A DNA stretch of 64,000 nucleotides from Blastomonas fulva (GCF_003431825.1 NZ_CP020083.1:806001-870000), one strand, 5' to 3'. Positions 1-8,961 are shown, counted from the first letter of the stretch. Made by a program: numbers and translations. Notes: generated from the sequence alone by a model not told the origin.

Positions 1-1148
1 GCGAGACCGGGATTGGCCGCAGTGGGGGTCGCAGGCTCCAGCATCCTGGCGACGCCTTCGGGATCGGCGGCGAGCGCGCGATCGAAGCGGACGCTGTTCA
101 GGGTAAGCGTTCCGTCACGGTTGGTGCTAACGCCGATATCGGCCAGCGACGTGTACGCGCCGGTGTCGGTCAGCGGCTTGGTCGTGAGCGATGCCATCGC
201 GCGCATCATGTCGCGCGCCGCGCGCTCGCCGGCCAGCGGCCCGCCGCTCGCACCATCCAGCCCGGGCGCGGTCGCCTCGTTGAGCGCGCCGCGCAGGTTG
301 TTATAGGCCTTCACGAACTCGGTCAGCACGTCCTTGATCGACGAGGTCGGCTGATCGCCGCTGATCACCACATTGGTGCCGGGAGCCGCCGCGAGCAGGT
401 TGATGCGCACGCCGGGGACGGCGGTGTCGATCTGGTTGGAGCTGTTGACCACCTGGATGCCGTTGACGTTGACCAGGCTGTCGGCGGCGGTGGTGACCGA
501 ATTCATGCCCGCGCCGCCCGCCGGCGGATAGGCGAACGCATCGAGCGCCGCGCCGCCGCCCGATCCGGTGACGGTAAAGCTGTTGGCCGATCCTTCGCGC
601 CCGCGCAGCACCAGCCGCGATCCCGAATTGTCGGTGACGATGCTGGCGGTGACGCCGCCATCGGCAGCGTTGATCGCATCGCGAAGGCCGCCCAGGCTGT
701 TGTTGGTCGAATCGATCGTGACGTCGAAGCTTCCGGTCGCGGTGGTGAAGGTCAGCGTCCCCTCACCCACCTGCGCATTGGCGGCATAGGACGATGCGGA
801 CACCACGCTCTGCGCCGAGGCGAGCTGGCTGACCTGCACCGTGGCGGGCAGTCCCTCCGGCTTCTGGCCCGGAATGAAGCTGGCGGCAACGAGGTCGCCG
901 CGGGTCGAGACCAGCGAGCCGGAGAATTTGCGGCCGTTGAGGATTTCGGTGAGCGCGGTGGAGAAGGTGTCGAGCGCCGACGAGGCGGAAGCGAGCGCGG
1001 AAATCCGCGCCTGGTTCAGGTTCTGCCGCTCGCGCACCGCATCCTGTTTGGGCTGCAGCGATGCTGCCACCAGATCGTTGACCAGCGATGCGCTGTTCAC
1101 GCCGGTAAAGCCGGTGATGAGATTCGAAATTCCGCTATTGGTGACCAT
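1..1148 (-). CDS. fliD: Flagellar hook-associated protein 2 (filament cap), partial
   Basis: FliD is the cap at the tip of the growing filament that folds flagellin subunits into place. The reading frame starts at ATG 1148 and runs off the left edge, giving 382 codons without the C-terminus. The N-terminus (MVTNSGISNLITGFTGVNSA) and a following heptad-rich stretch match the FliD N-terminal coiled-coil region, and the middle is the Ser/Thr/Gly-rich hook-domain type. An AAGAGGA ribosome site lies about 8 nt before the ATG. It follows flhB on the same strand by 60 nt, and that gap holds a sigma-28 promoter, so fliD can be made late, independently of the long fli operon. No fliS or fliT chaperone is visible; they could lie beyond the edge. 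Confidence 0.93.
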   Translation of the reverse strand, partial: MVTNSGISNLITGFTGVNSASLVNDLVAASLQPKQDAVRERQNLNQARISALASASSALDTFSTALTEILNGRKFSGSLVSTRGDLVAASFIPGQKPEGLPATVQVSQLASAQSVVSASSYAANAQVGEGTLTFTTATGSFDVTIDSTNNSLGGLRDAINAADGGVTASIVTDNSGSRLVLRGREGSANSFTVTGSGGGAALDAFAYPPAGGAGMNSVTTAADSLVNVNGIQVVNSSNQIDTAVPGVRINLLAAAPGTNVVISGDQPTSSIKDVLTEFVKAYNNLRGALNEATAPGLDGASGGPLAGERAARDMMRAMASLTTKPLTDTGAYTSLADIGVSTNRDGTLTLNSVRFDRALAADPEGVARMLEPATPTAANPGL

Positions 1149-1169
1149 GGCCGTGTCCTCTTGAAACTG

Positions 1170-1196
1170 TTAACGGCGCAGGCGAGCCGGGTTTAA
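1170..1196 (-). promoter_or_regulatory. Sigma-28 (FliA) promoter of fliD
   Basis: Read on the minus strand the site is CTTAA, then 15 nt after TTAA, then GCCGTTAA. The same arrangement precedes fliC, flgM, motA and the motA-like gene in this window. Transcription would start about 7 nt below the -10 box, just ahead of the fliD ribosome site. Known FliA consensus is TAAA-N15-GCCGATAA. Confidence 0.8.
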
Positions 1197-1208
1197 GCGA
1201 ATTTTCCG

Positions 1209-2351
1209 TCATTTCTGCGGCTTTCCGTCCATATCAAAAAGCATGTCGGCGGGCACCGCGAGGTCGGGTTGGCCAAAGCCGACATCCATCTTTTCGTTGA
1301 TGCGGAAGACGAAGGCGAGCAGCGTCGCGACCGCCATGTACAGCCGCTCGTCGATAATCGCGCCCGGCTTGGAGGTGAAGTAGATCGCGCGGGTGAGTTC
1401 GGGATAGCGCAGGATCGTGACGCCCTTTTCCATCGCAATCTCGCGCATCGCCTGGGCAATCGCCCCACGGCCACGCGCCAGCACCACGGGCGCCGCATCG
1501 CGCAGCCGGTCATAGCGCAGCGCGATGGCGAAATGGGTCGGGTTGACCAGGATCACGGTCGCTTCCTCGACCGCCTTGCGGGTCGATCCGTTGAGCATCT
1601 CGTACTGCCGCCGCCGCACCGCCTGTTTCAGCTCGGGCGAACCTTCGGTTTCCTTGTGCTCGTCCTTGATTTCCTGCTTGGTCATCTTGAGCTTCTGGTT
1701 GCGCTGGAACCACTGCGCGGGGACATCGATCATCGCGATCAGCCCCAGACAGCCCGCCATCGCCATCATCGTCAGCGCGAACAGGTCGCCGAACGCCCCG
1801 ATCCCGGCGCGGACATCGCCATGGCCGAGCTCGGCCATCTGCGGCAGCATCGACATGATCATCACCACGCCCACGGTGCCCATCAGCGCAACCTTGGCCA
1901 TGGACTTGCCCAGCTCGATAAGCCCGTGCAGCCCGAACATCCGCTTGAAGCCCGCCATCGGGTTGAGCTTGCTGGCCTTTGGCGCCACCGCGCTCCAGCG
2001 GAAGCCCAGCGAGCCGAGCGACGCCGGTGTCGCCACCGCCGCCAGCATCAGGAACACGAACAGCCCGCCAAAGGGCAGCGCCAGCGGCGCCAGCAGCGTG
2101 AAGGTGCGCTGGCCGACGTTGAAATCGGTTGCGTCGTGCAGATCGAACACCAGCCCGGTGCGCAGCATCGATGCGATCGCCGAGACCATGACATCGCCGA
2201 ACAGCACGAAGGCGAAGGTGCCGCCGATCATGATCATCGCGGTGCCCAGTTCCTTGGACTGGAGCACATCGCCCTTTTCCGCCGAATCGCGCAACCGCTT
2301 TTCGGTTGGTGCTTCGGTTTTTTCACCGCCGCCGGGGGGCTGTTCTGCCAT
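1209..2351 (-). CDS. flhB: Flagellar type III export apparatus switch protein FlhB
   Basis: FlhB sits in the inner membrane at the export gate and switches substrate specificity from rod/hook to filament proteins. The 380-residue protein has the charged N-terminus EKTEAPTEKRLRDSAEKGDV, four hydrophobic segments between about residues 35 and 215, and the conserved autocleavage motif NPTH near residue 270, after which the C-terminal cytoplasmic domain continues. Length is normal for the family. It starts 4 nt after the fliR stop in the fli operon, so it is co-transcribed with fliPQR. FliK, which triggers the switch, is encoded in the same operon. Confidence 0.97.
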   Translation of the reverse strand: MAEQPPGGGEKTEAPTEKRLRDSAEKGDVLQSKELGTAMIMIGGTFAFVLFGDVMVSAIASMLRTGLVFDLHDATDFNVGQRTFTLLAPLALPFGGLFVFLMLAAVATPASLGSLGFRWSAVAPKASKLNPMAGFKRMFGLHGLIELGKSMAKVALMGTVGVVMIMSMLPQMAELGHGDVRAGIGAFGDLFALTMMAMAGCLGLIAMIDVPAQWFQRNQKLKMTKQEIKDEHKETEGSPELKQAVRRRQYEMLNGSTRKAVEEATVILVNPTHFAIALRYDRLRDAAPVVLARGRGAIAQAMREIAMEKGVTILRYPELTRAIYFTSKPGAIIDERLYMAVATLLAFVFRINEKMDVGFGQPDLAVPADMLFDMDGKPQK

Positions 2352-2355
2352 CGCG

Positions 2356-3138
2356 TCAGCCCTCCCCTGCCATCACTTCGGATTGCTCGAGGCCCAGTTC
2401 GATCGCGCGCATCATGCCATCGGCGAGCACGGGCGCTGCCATCGCGAGCAGCACGATGCCCGCCAGCACCGCGACCGGGATGCCGACAGAAAACAGATTG
2501 AGCTGCGGCGCCGAGCGCGCGAGCATCGCCATGGTGACCTGCACGATGATCAGCGCCGCGCCGACCGGCAACGCGATCACCAACCCCATGGAAAACAGCG
2601 TGCCGCCGAACTCCACCAGATCGAAGATGACGCGCGGCGACAGAAACGCATTGCCCGGGGGCAGCGCCTCGTAGCTCTGCACGATGATCGCGATCAGCAT
2701 CAGATGCCCGTCCATGGCGAGCAGCAGCAGCACCGCGACGATCGACAGGAAGCTGCCGATGACCGGGCTCGATGCGCCGCTTTGCGGATCGCTCATCGAG
2801 GCAAAGCCCAGGCCCATGGTGTTGCTGATCACTTCGCCCGCGACGAATGCTGCGGAATAGCCGACCTGGAGCGCAAAGCCGATCGCCGCGCCGCAGATCA
2901 CCTCGCCCAGGATGAAGACAAAGCCCGAATAGCTGACCAGGGTGCTGTCGGGCAGGTTGATCGTGACCGAATTGGCCGCGGCAATGCCGATCATCGCCGA
3001 AAGGATGATGCGCACCTGCAGCGGCACCGCGGTCGCGCCGAACACGGGCGCCACCATCAGCGCGGCACCGGGCCGGATCATCGCCATGATCCAGATCCAC
3101 AGTTGCGCTTCGACAGTGGCGAACCCCGGTGCGATCAC
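2356..3138 (-). CDS. fliR: Flagellar export gate protein FliR
   Basis: FliR is one of the three membrane proteins (FliP, FliQ, FliR) forming the export gate core. The protein of 260 residues begins at GTG 3138, and this GTG overlaps the fliQ stop as GTGA, the typical coupling for this operon. The frame is open further upstream, but that part reads through fliQ and is not FliR-like. The N-terminus (VIAPGFATVEAQLWIWIMAM) matches family starts, and several long hydrophobic helices follow. FlhB follows 4 nt downstream. Confidence 0.95.
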   Translation of the reverse strand: MIAPGFATVEAQLWIWIMAMIRPGAALMVAPVFGATAVPLQVRIILSAMIGIAAANSVTINLPDSTLVSYSGFVFILGEVICGAAIGFALQVGYSAAFVAGEVISNTMGLGFASMSDPQSGASSPVIGSFLSIVAVLLLLAMDGHLMLIAIIVQSYEALPPGNAFLSPRVIFDLVEFGGTLFSMGLVIALPVGAALIIVQVTMAMLARSAPQLNLFSVGIPVAVLAGIVLLAMAAPVLADGMMRAIELGLEQSEVMAGEG

Positions 3139-3407
3139 AGCAGCAGGTCCGGAATACGGCTGAAGATTTCGACGGTGAAGTCGGCGATCAGATAGAGGAT
3201 CGATCCGCCGAACAGCGCCAGGATGATCGCGAGCACGACCAGCTTGGGCACGAAGCTCAAGGTCGCCTCGTTGATCGAGGTCGCCGCCTGCACCATGCCG
3301 AGCAACACGCCGACCAGCAAAGCGGGGATCAGCAGCGGGGCCGAGGCCAGCGCGGTTATCCACAAGGTCTGCTGCGCGAGGCCGATGAAATAGTCGGTCT
3401 GTTCCAT
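3135..3407 (-). CDS. fliQ: Flagellar export gate protein FliQ
   Basis: FliQ is the smallest gate subunit, in the inner membrane within the MS ring. At 90 residues it has the usual length and the two expected transmembrane helices, about residues 14-40 and 54-78. The start (MEQTDYFIGLAQQTLWITAL) is typical. It lies 66 nt after fliP and overlaps fliR by 4 nt. No separate promoter is apparent in the short fliP-fliQ gap. Confidence 0.95.
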   Translation of the reverse strand: MEQTDYFIGLAQQTLWITALASAPLLIPALLVGVLLGMVQAATSINEATLSFVPKLVVLAIILALFGGSILYLIADFTVEIFSRIPDLLL

Positions 3408-3473
3408 GTCAGGATCCGGTCCAGGGAAAATCGGGGATGTGCACGATGGCGGGCAGGCAGGCGGGCATCGCGG

Positions 3474-4298
3474 TCACGTCACGAACGACCCGGCAAGCGA
3501 CCCCATGGTCAGCGCCCAGCCATCGACCAGCACGAACAATAGCAGCTTGAACGGCATCGAGATGATCGTCGGCGACAGCATCATCATGCCCAAAGCCATC
3601 AGCGTGGAGGCGACGACAAGGTCGATGACGAGGAAGGGCAGGAAGATCATGAAGCCGATCTGGAACGCGGTCTTGAGTTCGCTGGTCACGAACGCGGGCA
3701 GCAGGATCGAGAACGGGATGTCCTGCGGCCGTGCGAACGACTTTTCCTTGGCGAGGTCCATGAACAGTTTGAGGTCGGTCTGACGCGTCTGCTTGATCAT
3801 GAACTTGTGGAATTCCTTGCCGGAAATCTCGATCGCGGTTTCCAGCTCGATGGTGTCGGCGGCATAAGGCGCGACAGCGCGCGAATTGATCTCGGTAAAG
3901 GTCGGCGCCATCACGAACATCGAGAGGAACAGCGACAGGCCGATCAGCACCTGGTTGGGCGGGGTCTGCTGCAGCCCCAGCGCCTGGCGCAGGATCGAGA
4001 GCACGATGATGATCCGCGTGAAGCTGGTCATCATCAGCAGCATCGAGGGCAGAATGGTGAGCAGACCCATCAGGACGAGGATCTGCAGGGAGAGCGTCAG
4101 CGGCTTGCCGTCGCCTGCGACATCGTCGAGCGCGCGGCCCAGCGCCTCGGAGGCGCCCGGCGCTGCGACCGGGCCGGTGGCCTGTGCGAATGCGGGGGTG
4201 GCAAGGAGGATGGCGAGAGCCGCGAGCAGGATCGCGGCGATCCACCAGCCCAGCAGGCCCTTGCCTGCGCGGCGGCGCCGTGGTGTTGCTCCGCTCAT
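3474..4298 (-). CDS. fliP: Flagellar export gate protein FliP
   Basis: FliP is the main gate subunit. The 274-residue protein has a basic N-terminus, a cleavable signal sequence ending near ATPAFA (about residues 18-38), and the strongly conserved block TSFTRIIIVLSILRQALG followed by LQQTPPNQVLIGLSLFLSMF. C-terminal hydrophobic helices include a PFLVIDLVVAS stretch typical of the family. The ATG overlaps the fliO stop by 4 nt (ATGA), so the two are translationally coupled. It belongs to the long fli operon that starts at flbD. Confidence 0.96.
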   Translation of the reverse strand: MSGATPRRRRAGKGLLGWWIAAILLAALAILLATPAFAQATGPVAAPGASEALGRALDDVAGDGKPLTLSLQILVLMGLLTILPSMLLMMTSFTRIIIVLSILRQALGLQQTPPNQVLIGLSLFLSMFVMAPTFTEINSRAVAPYAADTIELETAIEISGKEFHKFMIKQTRQTDLKLFMDLAKEKSFARPQDIPFSILLPAFVTSELKTAFQIGFMIFLPFLVIDLVVASTLMALGMMMLSPTIISMPFKLLLFVLVDGWALTMGSLAGSFVT

Positions 4299-4648
4299 GC
4301 TCCGCGCGCCTTGAACGCTGCGAGCAGGTCGCGCTCTGATCCGGCCAGCGTCGCCGGGGGAGGTGATACGCTGGCCGGACCGTTTCCGGCATCGGCGCGG
4401 GCGATCGTGTCGATCCGCGCGCGCGTTACCGAAACCAGAATTCTCTGCCCTGCAAACTCGACCACAGCGAGCTTGCCCGACACACCCATGCTGACCGTTT
4501 CAACGACCCGGAGGTCGCGCTGCGGGCCTGCCATGTCGAGCCGGGCCATCATGCCGGGCTGGTACTTCTTGTACAGCCACAGGCTGCCATAGATCATGCC
4601 GGCCATGATCGGCAGCATGATGACGAGTTTGATGATGTAGTAAGTCAT
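4295..4648 (-). CDS. fliO: Flagellar biosynthesis protein FliO
   Basis: FliO is an inner-membrane scaffold that helps assemble the FliP ring. This 117-residue protein has one N-terminal transmembrane helix (about residues 4-26) and a small cytoplasmic domain with the family pattern DLRVVETVSMGVSGKLAVVEF then QRILVSVT. FliO proteins are poorly conserved, so the call rests on this fold pattern and on position between fliN and fliP. It overlaps fliP by 4 nt. A GGAGGA sequence lies rather far (about 14 nt) before the ATG. Confidence 0.88.
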   Translation of the reverse strand: MTYYIIKLVIMLPIMAGMIYGSLWLYKKYQPGMMARLDMAGPQRDLRVVETVSMGVSGKLAVVEFAGQRILVSVTRARIDTIARADAGNGPASVSPPPATLAGSERDLLAAFKARGA

Positions 4649-4720
4649 CGGTTCCGCTTCTTGTCCTCCGCCGCGCCGCCGGGTTTCCGGCGGGGGCTGG
4701 CAGGGACAAAAAGGGTCCCG

Positions 4721-5071
4721 TCAGACTCGCCGTTCGACCCGTGCCTGGCCGACGTTCTTCGTCACCACCTCGGCCACCCGGATTCCGAACCGGCCGTCGA
4801 CAGTGACAACTTCCCCTCTTGCAACCAGCGTGCCATTTACGTTGATGTCGAGCAGCTCATTGGCCTGGCGGTCGAGTTCGACCACCGAACCTTCGGCAAG
4901 CTCCATGATTTCGGCGAGGCGCAGCGATGCGCTGCCGACCTCGACCGACAGCCGCACGGGGATGTCGGCAAGAAAGCGGTAATGATTTGCCGCCTCATGC
5001 AATCCGTTGCCGCTCAGGTCCACAGCCTCTGCAGGGGCGCCCAGCATCGGGGCTTCGCTCATGTCGCTCAT
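4721..5071 (-). CDS. fliN: Flagellar motor switch protein FliN
   Basis: FliN forms the lower C ring with FliM and takes part in torque and direction switching. The 116-residue product begins MSDMSEAPM at ATG 5071; an AAGGA ribosome site inside the end of fliM lies about 9 nt before it, so the frame open upstream of this point is not used. The C-terminal SpoA domain (about residues 35-110) reads LADIPVRLSVEVG, then LDINVNGTLVARGEVVTVDG, then FGIRVAEVV, as in the family. It lies 7 nt after fliM. A perfect sigma-54 consensus occurs inside its coding sequence at 4820-4835. Confidence 0.95.
   Translation of the reverse strand: MSDMSEAPMLGAPAEAVDLSGNGLHEAANHYRFLADIPVRLSVEVGSASLRLAEIMELAEGSVVELDRQANELLDINVNGTLVARGEVVTVDGRFGIRVAEVVTKNVGQARVERRV
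4820..4835 (-). promoter_or_regulatory. Possible intragenic sigma-54 promoter in fliN
   Basis: The minus strand reads TGGCACGCTGGTTGCA, an exact match to TGGCACG-N4-TTGCW. It lies in codons for the conserved NGTLVARG stretch of fliN, so the match may be forced by the protein. If active it would give extra transcription of fliOPQR-flhB. No CGGCA/TGCCG-type dyad was seen in the 100 bases upstream. Confidence 0.35.
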
Positions 5072-5078
5072 GAATCCG

Positions 5079-6023
5079 TTATCCTTTTTCAATGGTTTCG
5101 ATGCGGAACGCGGCCAGGCCGTTCTGTTCACCCAGGCTGCCGCGCGCGAACACGCGGTCACCGATGATCAGCGGCAGGTTGCGCGCCGGTGGAATGGGAA
5201 TGATGTCGCCGGGCTTGAGGTCGGCGAGCTGCGGCAAAGTGAGCACCGGACGGGCGAGCACCGAGCGCGCGGGCAGGCTGACATCGGCGAGCACCACGGC
5301 CATCTGGTCGCGCCACGCCGGATCCGGCCCGCGCTCCTCGGCAAAGCCTGCAGGCGTCAGGCACTGGTCGGCGCCCTGCAGCCCGTCGAGCGGGTAGACG
5401 ATCTCGATCTCGTAGCGGCTGTTGCCGGGCAGGGTCAGGCGAAAACGCTGGATCACCATGCGTGCCGCCGGCGCCGCGATCCGCGCGCCGTCGACGCTGC
5501 TCGAATGGCCCGCGGCGTGGCAGGCAAAGCTGCCGACCTCGTTCCAGGCCGCGCCCAGACGTTCGCCGATCGCCTTGGCCATGCGGCCGATCAGGCGGAT
5601 GTCGGTCTGGGTGAATTCCTTCTTGGCGACAGCGCTATCGCGCGGCGCACCGCCGAAGAACGCATCGAGCATTGCCGACACCATCGCAGGTTCCATCCGC
5701 AGCAGCACGCGGCCCTTCATCGGGCTGAGCTGGAACTGGCTGATGCTGACCAGTTCGGGCTGGCGGTCGCACCAGGCATCGAACTGGGTGAATTCGGGAT
5801 CGGGCGTGTCGACGCGCAGCTTGACCCCGGCAATCGGCTCGAGCGCATTGCGCAGGCCGACGCACAGCGAGCGCGCGACCCGGCGCAGCACCGGCACGAC
5901 CGTCTTCTGGTCGGCATCGGCGCGGGCAAAGCTGTGCTCTGCCGGGCGACGCTCGGTCACCGGCGCGGCAGCCTCTTGCGGCGCTGCTTCAGCCGGGGAT
6001 GCGGTGGTTTTGGCCTTGCTCAT
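5079..6023 (-). CDS. fliM: Flagellar motor switch protein FliM
   Basis: FliM forms the middle of the C ring, binding FliG above, FliN below and CheY-P at its N-terminus. The start chosen is ATG 6023 (MSKAKTTASPAEA), 34 nt after the fliL stop, giving 314 residues; an upstream in-frame ATG at 6104 would overlap fliL. The Ala/Pro-rich N-terminus has no obvious copy of the CheY-binding LSQxEIDALL motif. The CheC-like middle domain and the C-terminal SpoA domain (LADLKPGDIIPIPPARNLPL near the end) are recognisable. FliN follows after 7 nt. Confidence 0.92.
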   Translation of the reverse strand: MSKAKTTASPAEAAPQEAAAPVTERRPAEHSFARADADQKTVVPVLRRVARSLCVGLRNALEPIAGVKLRVDTPDPEFTQFDAWCDRQPELVSISQFQLSPMKGRVLLRMEPAMVSAMLDAFFGGAPRDSAVAKKEFTQTDIRLIGRMAKAIGERLGAAWNEVGSFACHAAGHSSSVDGARIAAPAARMVIQRFRLTLPGNSRYEIEIVYPLDGLQGADQCLTPAGFAEERGPDPAWRDQMAVVLADVSLPARSVLARPVLTLPQLADLKPGDIIPIPPARNLPLIIGDRVFARGSLGEQNGLAAFRIETIEKG

Positions 6024-6057
6024 GAAATGCTGTCGTCCCGTCTCGCTGAATTCGGCT

Positions 6058-6624
6058 TCACTGAACCACGATGCTGGTGAAATAGACGTCCTCGACCCCG
6101 CCAAAGCCGGTCTTCTCGGTCAGCGTATCGTTGATGACCTTCTTGATCTGGCCCTTGAGCTGGTTCTTGCCCTCCATCGATTCGAGCTGCATCGCGTCGA
6201 ACTCGCTGATCGTCATCAGCACGGCAGAACGCACGGCGATGTTGTGCTCGGTCAGCGCGGCGGTGATCTTCTCGTCGAAATAGGTCGAGACCGCGAGCGA
6301 CATCTGGGCAAAGCCGGTGTCGCCGCGCAGATTGGCGGTGAAGGGTTCCTCGATCGGGAAATAGGTGACCTTGAACTTGGCATCGAGCTGGGTCGCCGAT
6401 CCCGGGTTCTTGAGGCCCGCCGCCTTGGCAGACACGGTCGTGCCGTCCTTCAGCACCACTTTGGGGGCATTGGGGTCTTCATGCTCCCCGCCGCCGATCA
6501 TGCCGGCCGCAAAGAAGCCCGCAGCCGCGCCGCCGCCGCCAAGCACCAGAACGGCGACGAGTGGAATCAGCAGCTTTTTGACCATGCCGCCCTTCTTCTT
6601 CGGTTCCTTTTCGGTTTCAGCCAT
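6058..6624 (-). CDS. fliL: Flagellar basal body-associated protein FliL
   Basis: FliL is a single-pass inner-membrane protein around the stators that supports torque. The 188-residue protein has a short basic cytoplasmic start (MAETEKEPKKKGGMVKKLL), one transmembrane helix at about residues 17-41, and a periplasmic stomatin-like domain containing FPIEEPFTANL and a C-terminal VEDVYFTSIVVQ. That ending is typical of the family. It lies between fliK and fliM in the fli operon. Confidence 0.95.
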   Translation of the reverse strand: MAETEKEPKKKGGMVKKLLIPLVAVLVLGGGGAAAGFFAAGMIGGGEHEDPNAPKVVLKDGTTVSAKAAGLKNPGSATQLDAKFKVTYFPIEEPFTANLRGDTGFAQMSLAVSTYFDEKITAALTEHNIAVRSAVLMTISEFDAMQLESMEGKNQLKGQIKKVINDTLTEKTGFGGVEDVYFTSIVVQ

Positions 6625-6661
6625 CTGTCGATCCTTAAGAGAATGTCATGTGTTCAAAAGG

Positions 6662-8539
6662 TTAAGCGTAACGCACATTGCCGCGGGCGCGGCGCTGGGC
6701 GGGGGAAGTCTCTGCTTGCGGGTCAGCGGTCGTCTGGCGGGCAAGCGCCTCGCGGGCGCTGCCGGCTTCCTGTCCGGACTGGCCGCGCTGCTGCTGCGCA
6801 GATCCGCCCTGCGCGCCCGGTGACTGCTGGCGCAGTTCGACGGTGACATCGGCGCTGCGCTGGTTGTTGGCGCGCAGATCCTGCTCGAGCCGCACCTGCG
6901 ACTGGACCAGGGTATCGCGCACGGCGTCATGCTCGGTCGTGATGCGGACATGGTCGCGCTCGGGCCCGGCCAGCATCTCGATGTCGATCCGGCCGAGATG
7001 TTCGGGGCTGATCTGCATCCGCACCATCTGGCCGCCACCCACCACGCGGGCGATCTGGGTTTCGACGTTGCCGACGAACCCGGCATCAAAGGCGAGCGTC
7101 TCCAGCGGCGCGGCCTGCGCGGCGCCGGTTGCGACAGGAGCGGTCAACCCCGGCACGGTATTGGCGATGGCCGGAGCCACGACCGCGTTGAGTGCCGCAG
7201 CCCAGGAGGGCGGCACGGCCTCTGCCGTCTTCGCGCCGACGGCATCCAGCATGCTGGCGGCCGATACCGGCTGCGCCGAAGGATCAGCCAGATCGAACAG
7301 CGCGCTCAATGCCTGGGCGGGCCGCGCGGCCTGCGCTGCGGCCTGGATGGCGCGCTGGCCCGCAGCGGACACGGCGGTACGCGAAGAGGGCGTTGCAGTG
7401 CTGCGCTGTGGCTGCAGCGGGATCTGACCGGGCAGAATGATCTCAGCGGTGGCCGCTGCATCGGTCACCGGCGCCTGTTCGGGTGCGACCTTCGGAGCCT
7501 CGGTCTTTGCCGGCGATGCCGGGATGGCGACCGGCGCCGATGCGCGCTCTGCGGTCACGCCGCGGCCAGGCTGAGCCTGTGCGGTCGGGGCGGGCGCGGT
7601 GGTTTCGGCATTGCTGCCGACCGCTCCGCTCTGCACAGCATCGCTCTGCAACGACGACGCCGCGACGGTCTGAGGCGCTTCGGCTGGCAGCTGAACGGCC
7701 TGAGTCTGGGCCAGCGCCTGAGGCTGGGTCACGGGCTGGGCCTGAGTCTGAACGATGTCGTCACCCGCCATTAGCGGTGCGGGCGGAGCGACACCCTGGG
7801 GGGCCGCGTCAGTCACGGTGTATGCGGCTTTCGCTGCGGGCACGGACCCGGTCACCGGCGCAGGCCGGGCGCTGATCGCGAACGGCACGCTGCCGGTGTC
7901 GGGAGCAGAGGCTTCCGGCCGCACAGGCGCGGGAACAACAGCCTCGATGGCAGGAGCAGCAAGCGGCACCGCATCGGCTGCGCTGGCGACCGTCTCGTCC
8001 AGCCTGGCGGTGCGGCGCGGGCGCGCGGTGTGCGGGTCTGCGGCGATGTCTTCGGCTACGACCGCTTCGGGCAGCGCCTGCGGAGTGATCTGACTCAGCG
8101 CGGGGGTTTGCGGCGCGAGAACAGCAGCGGCGGCCTGTGTGACGGGAGCTTCCGCAGCGATCGGAGCCGATGCCGCAACGGGTGCAGCAGCAGGCTTCAT
8201 CACGCCGCCCAGCACCGCCTCGATGATCGCGGTCGGGCTAGCATCTTCGGGCAGCGCGGGAATTTCGGGAGCATCGGCCAGAGGCACGGCTTGCGCGACC
8301 GCAACAGGTGCGGGCACCTGCGCTAGCGCCAGGGCAAAGCCTGCGTCGCCTGCACCCGCCGCGGCAGCGCGTGCAGCCCCGGTGTCGCCCATGGCGGCAT
8401 CGGGTCCGATCATCTGCGCCAGCTGGCTGGCAAAGGGGTTGGCGTCAAGCATCATGCCCGACTTCACAGCAGGAAGCGTGCCAACTGAAAGCGACATCAG
8501 CGAAGATCCCGACAGCGCCTGCATCATGTCCTGGCTCAT
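6662..8539 (-). CDS. fliK: Flagellar hook-length control protein FliK
   Basis: FliK is the secreted ruler that ends hook growth and makes FlhB switch to filament export. The 625-residue protein has a long Ala/Pro/Gln/Thr-rich, low-complexity N-terminal region (about residues 1-460) as expected for the ruler part. The C-terminal domain, about residues 480-575, contains VRMQISPEHLGRIDIEMLAG and HVRITTEHDAVRDTLVQS, the Flg_hook signature. The tail is Gln/Ala-rich. It overlaps fliJ by 4 nt. Its length exceeds the 405 residues of the Salmonella protein, although the hook subunit here is short. Confidence 0.93.
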   Translation of the reverse strand: MSQDMMQALSGSSLMSLSVGTLPAVKSGMMLDANPFASQLAQMIGPDAAMGDTGAARAAAAGAGDAGFALALAQVPAPVAVAQAVPLADAPEIPALPEDASPTAIIEAVLGGVMKPAAAPVAASAPIAAEAPVTQAAAAVLAPQTPALSQITPQALPEAVVAEDIAADPHTARPRRTARLDETVASAADAVPLAAPAIEAVVPAPVRPEASAPDTGSVPFAISARPAPVTGSVPAAKAAYTVTDAAPQGVAPPAPLMAGDDIVQTQAQPVTQPQALAQTQAVQLPAEAPQTVAASSLQSDAVQSGAVGSNAETTAPAPTAQAQPGRGVTAERASAPVAIPASPAKTEAPKVAPEQAPVTDAAATAEIILPGQIPLQPQRSTATPSSRTAVSAAGQRAIQAAAQAARPAQALSALFDLADPSAQPVSAASMLDAVGAKTAEAVPPSWAAALNAVVAPAIANTVPGLTAPVATGAAQAAPLETLAFDAGFVGNVETQIARVVGGGQMVRMQISPEHLGRIDIEMLAGPERDHVRITTEHDAVRDTLVQSQVRLEQDLRANNQRSADVTVELRQQSPGAQGGSAQQQRGQSGQEAGSAREALARQTTADPQAETSPAQRRARGNVRYA

Positions 8540-8961
8540 TCTTCGGTTCCTTTGCGGTTTCTGCGGCGGATCGGCAGCCGCGCGGCCTTGCGGTCGGCGG
8601 TGTCGTCGGCATGGGCGATCGCCCGATCAAGCAGTCTGGATGTGGTTTCGCGATCGATATAGGCGGCAGTGCGTTGCCGCTCGACCTGGGCAAGATGCTG
8701 CCGCGCGCGCACCAGCGCGGCGTTGATCTCGCCATCGGCGCGGATCAGCCGCTGCGCGAGCTCGAGCTGCGCGTGCAGCGCGGCGCCGTTCTGGCAGTGC
8801 GCCGCCTCGAACGCGCCGTCGCGCAGCTTTTTCAGCCGCTCGGCATTGTTCATCAGCGTCGCCTCGTTGCGCATCGCATTGGCGGCAACGCCGATCGCGA
8901 GCTTCACCTGCGCATCGCGCACCGCGTGGACCCGCCGCCAGGATTTGGGCTTCAGGCTCAT
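8536..8961 (-). CDS. fliJ: Flagellar export chaperone/ATPase-stalk protein FliJ
   Basis: FliJ is the central stalk of the FliI ATPase ring and links it to FlhA. The 141-residue product is highly charged and almost wholly helical, with coiled-coil type repeats between about residues 15 and 120, as in FliJ. Sequence similarity is low in this family, so position between fliI and fliK with 4-nt ATGA overlaps on both sides is the main support. No membrane segment or signal is seen. Confidence 0.85.
   Translation of the reverse strand: MSLKPKSWRRVHAVRDAQVKLAIGVAANAMRNEATLMNNAERLKKLRDGAFEAAHCQNGAALHAQLELAQRLIRADGEINAALVRARQHLAQVERQRTAAYIDRETTSRLLDRAIAHADDTADRKAARLPIRRRNRKGTEE

Noticed and set aside
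3139..3363. Upstream extension of fliR
   Set aside because: It reads through fliQ in another frame; the GTG overlapping the fliQ stop gives the normal FliR N-terminus.
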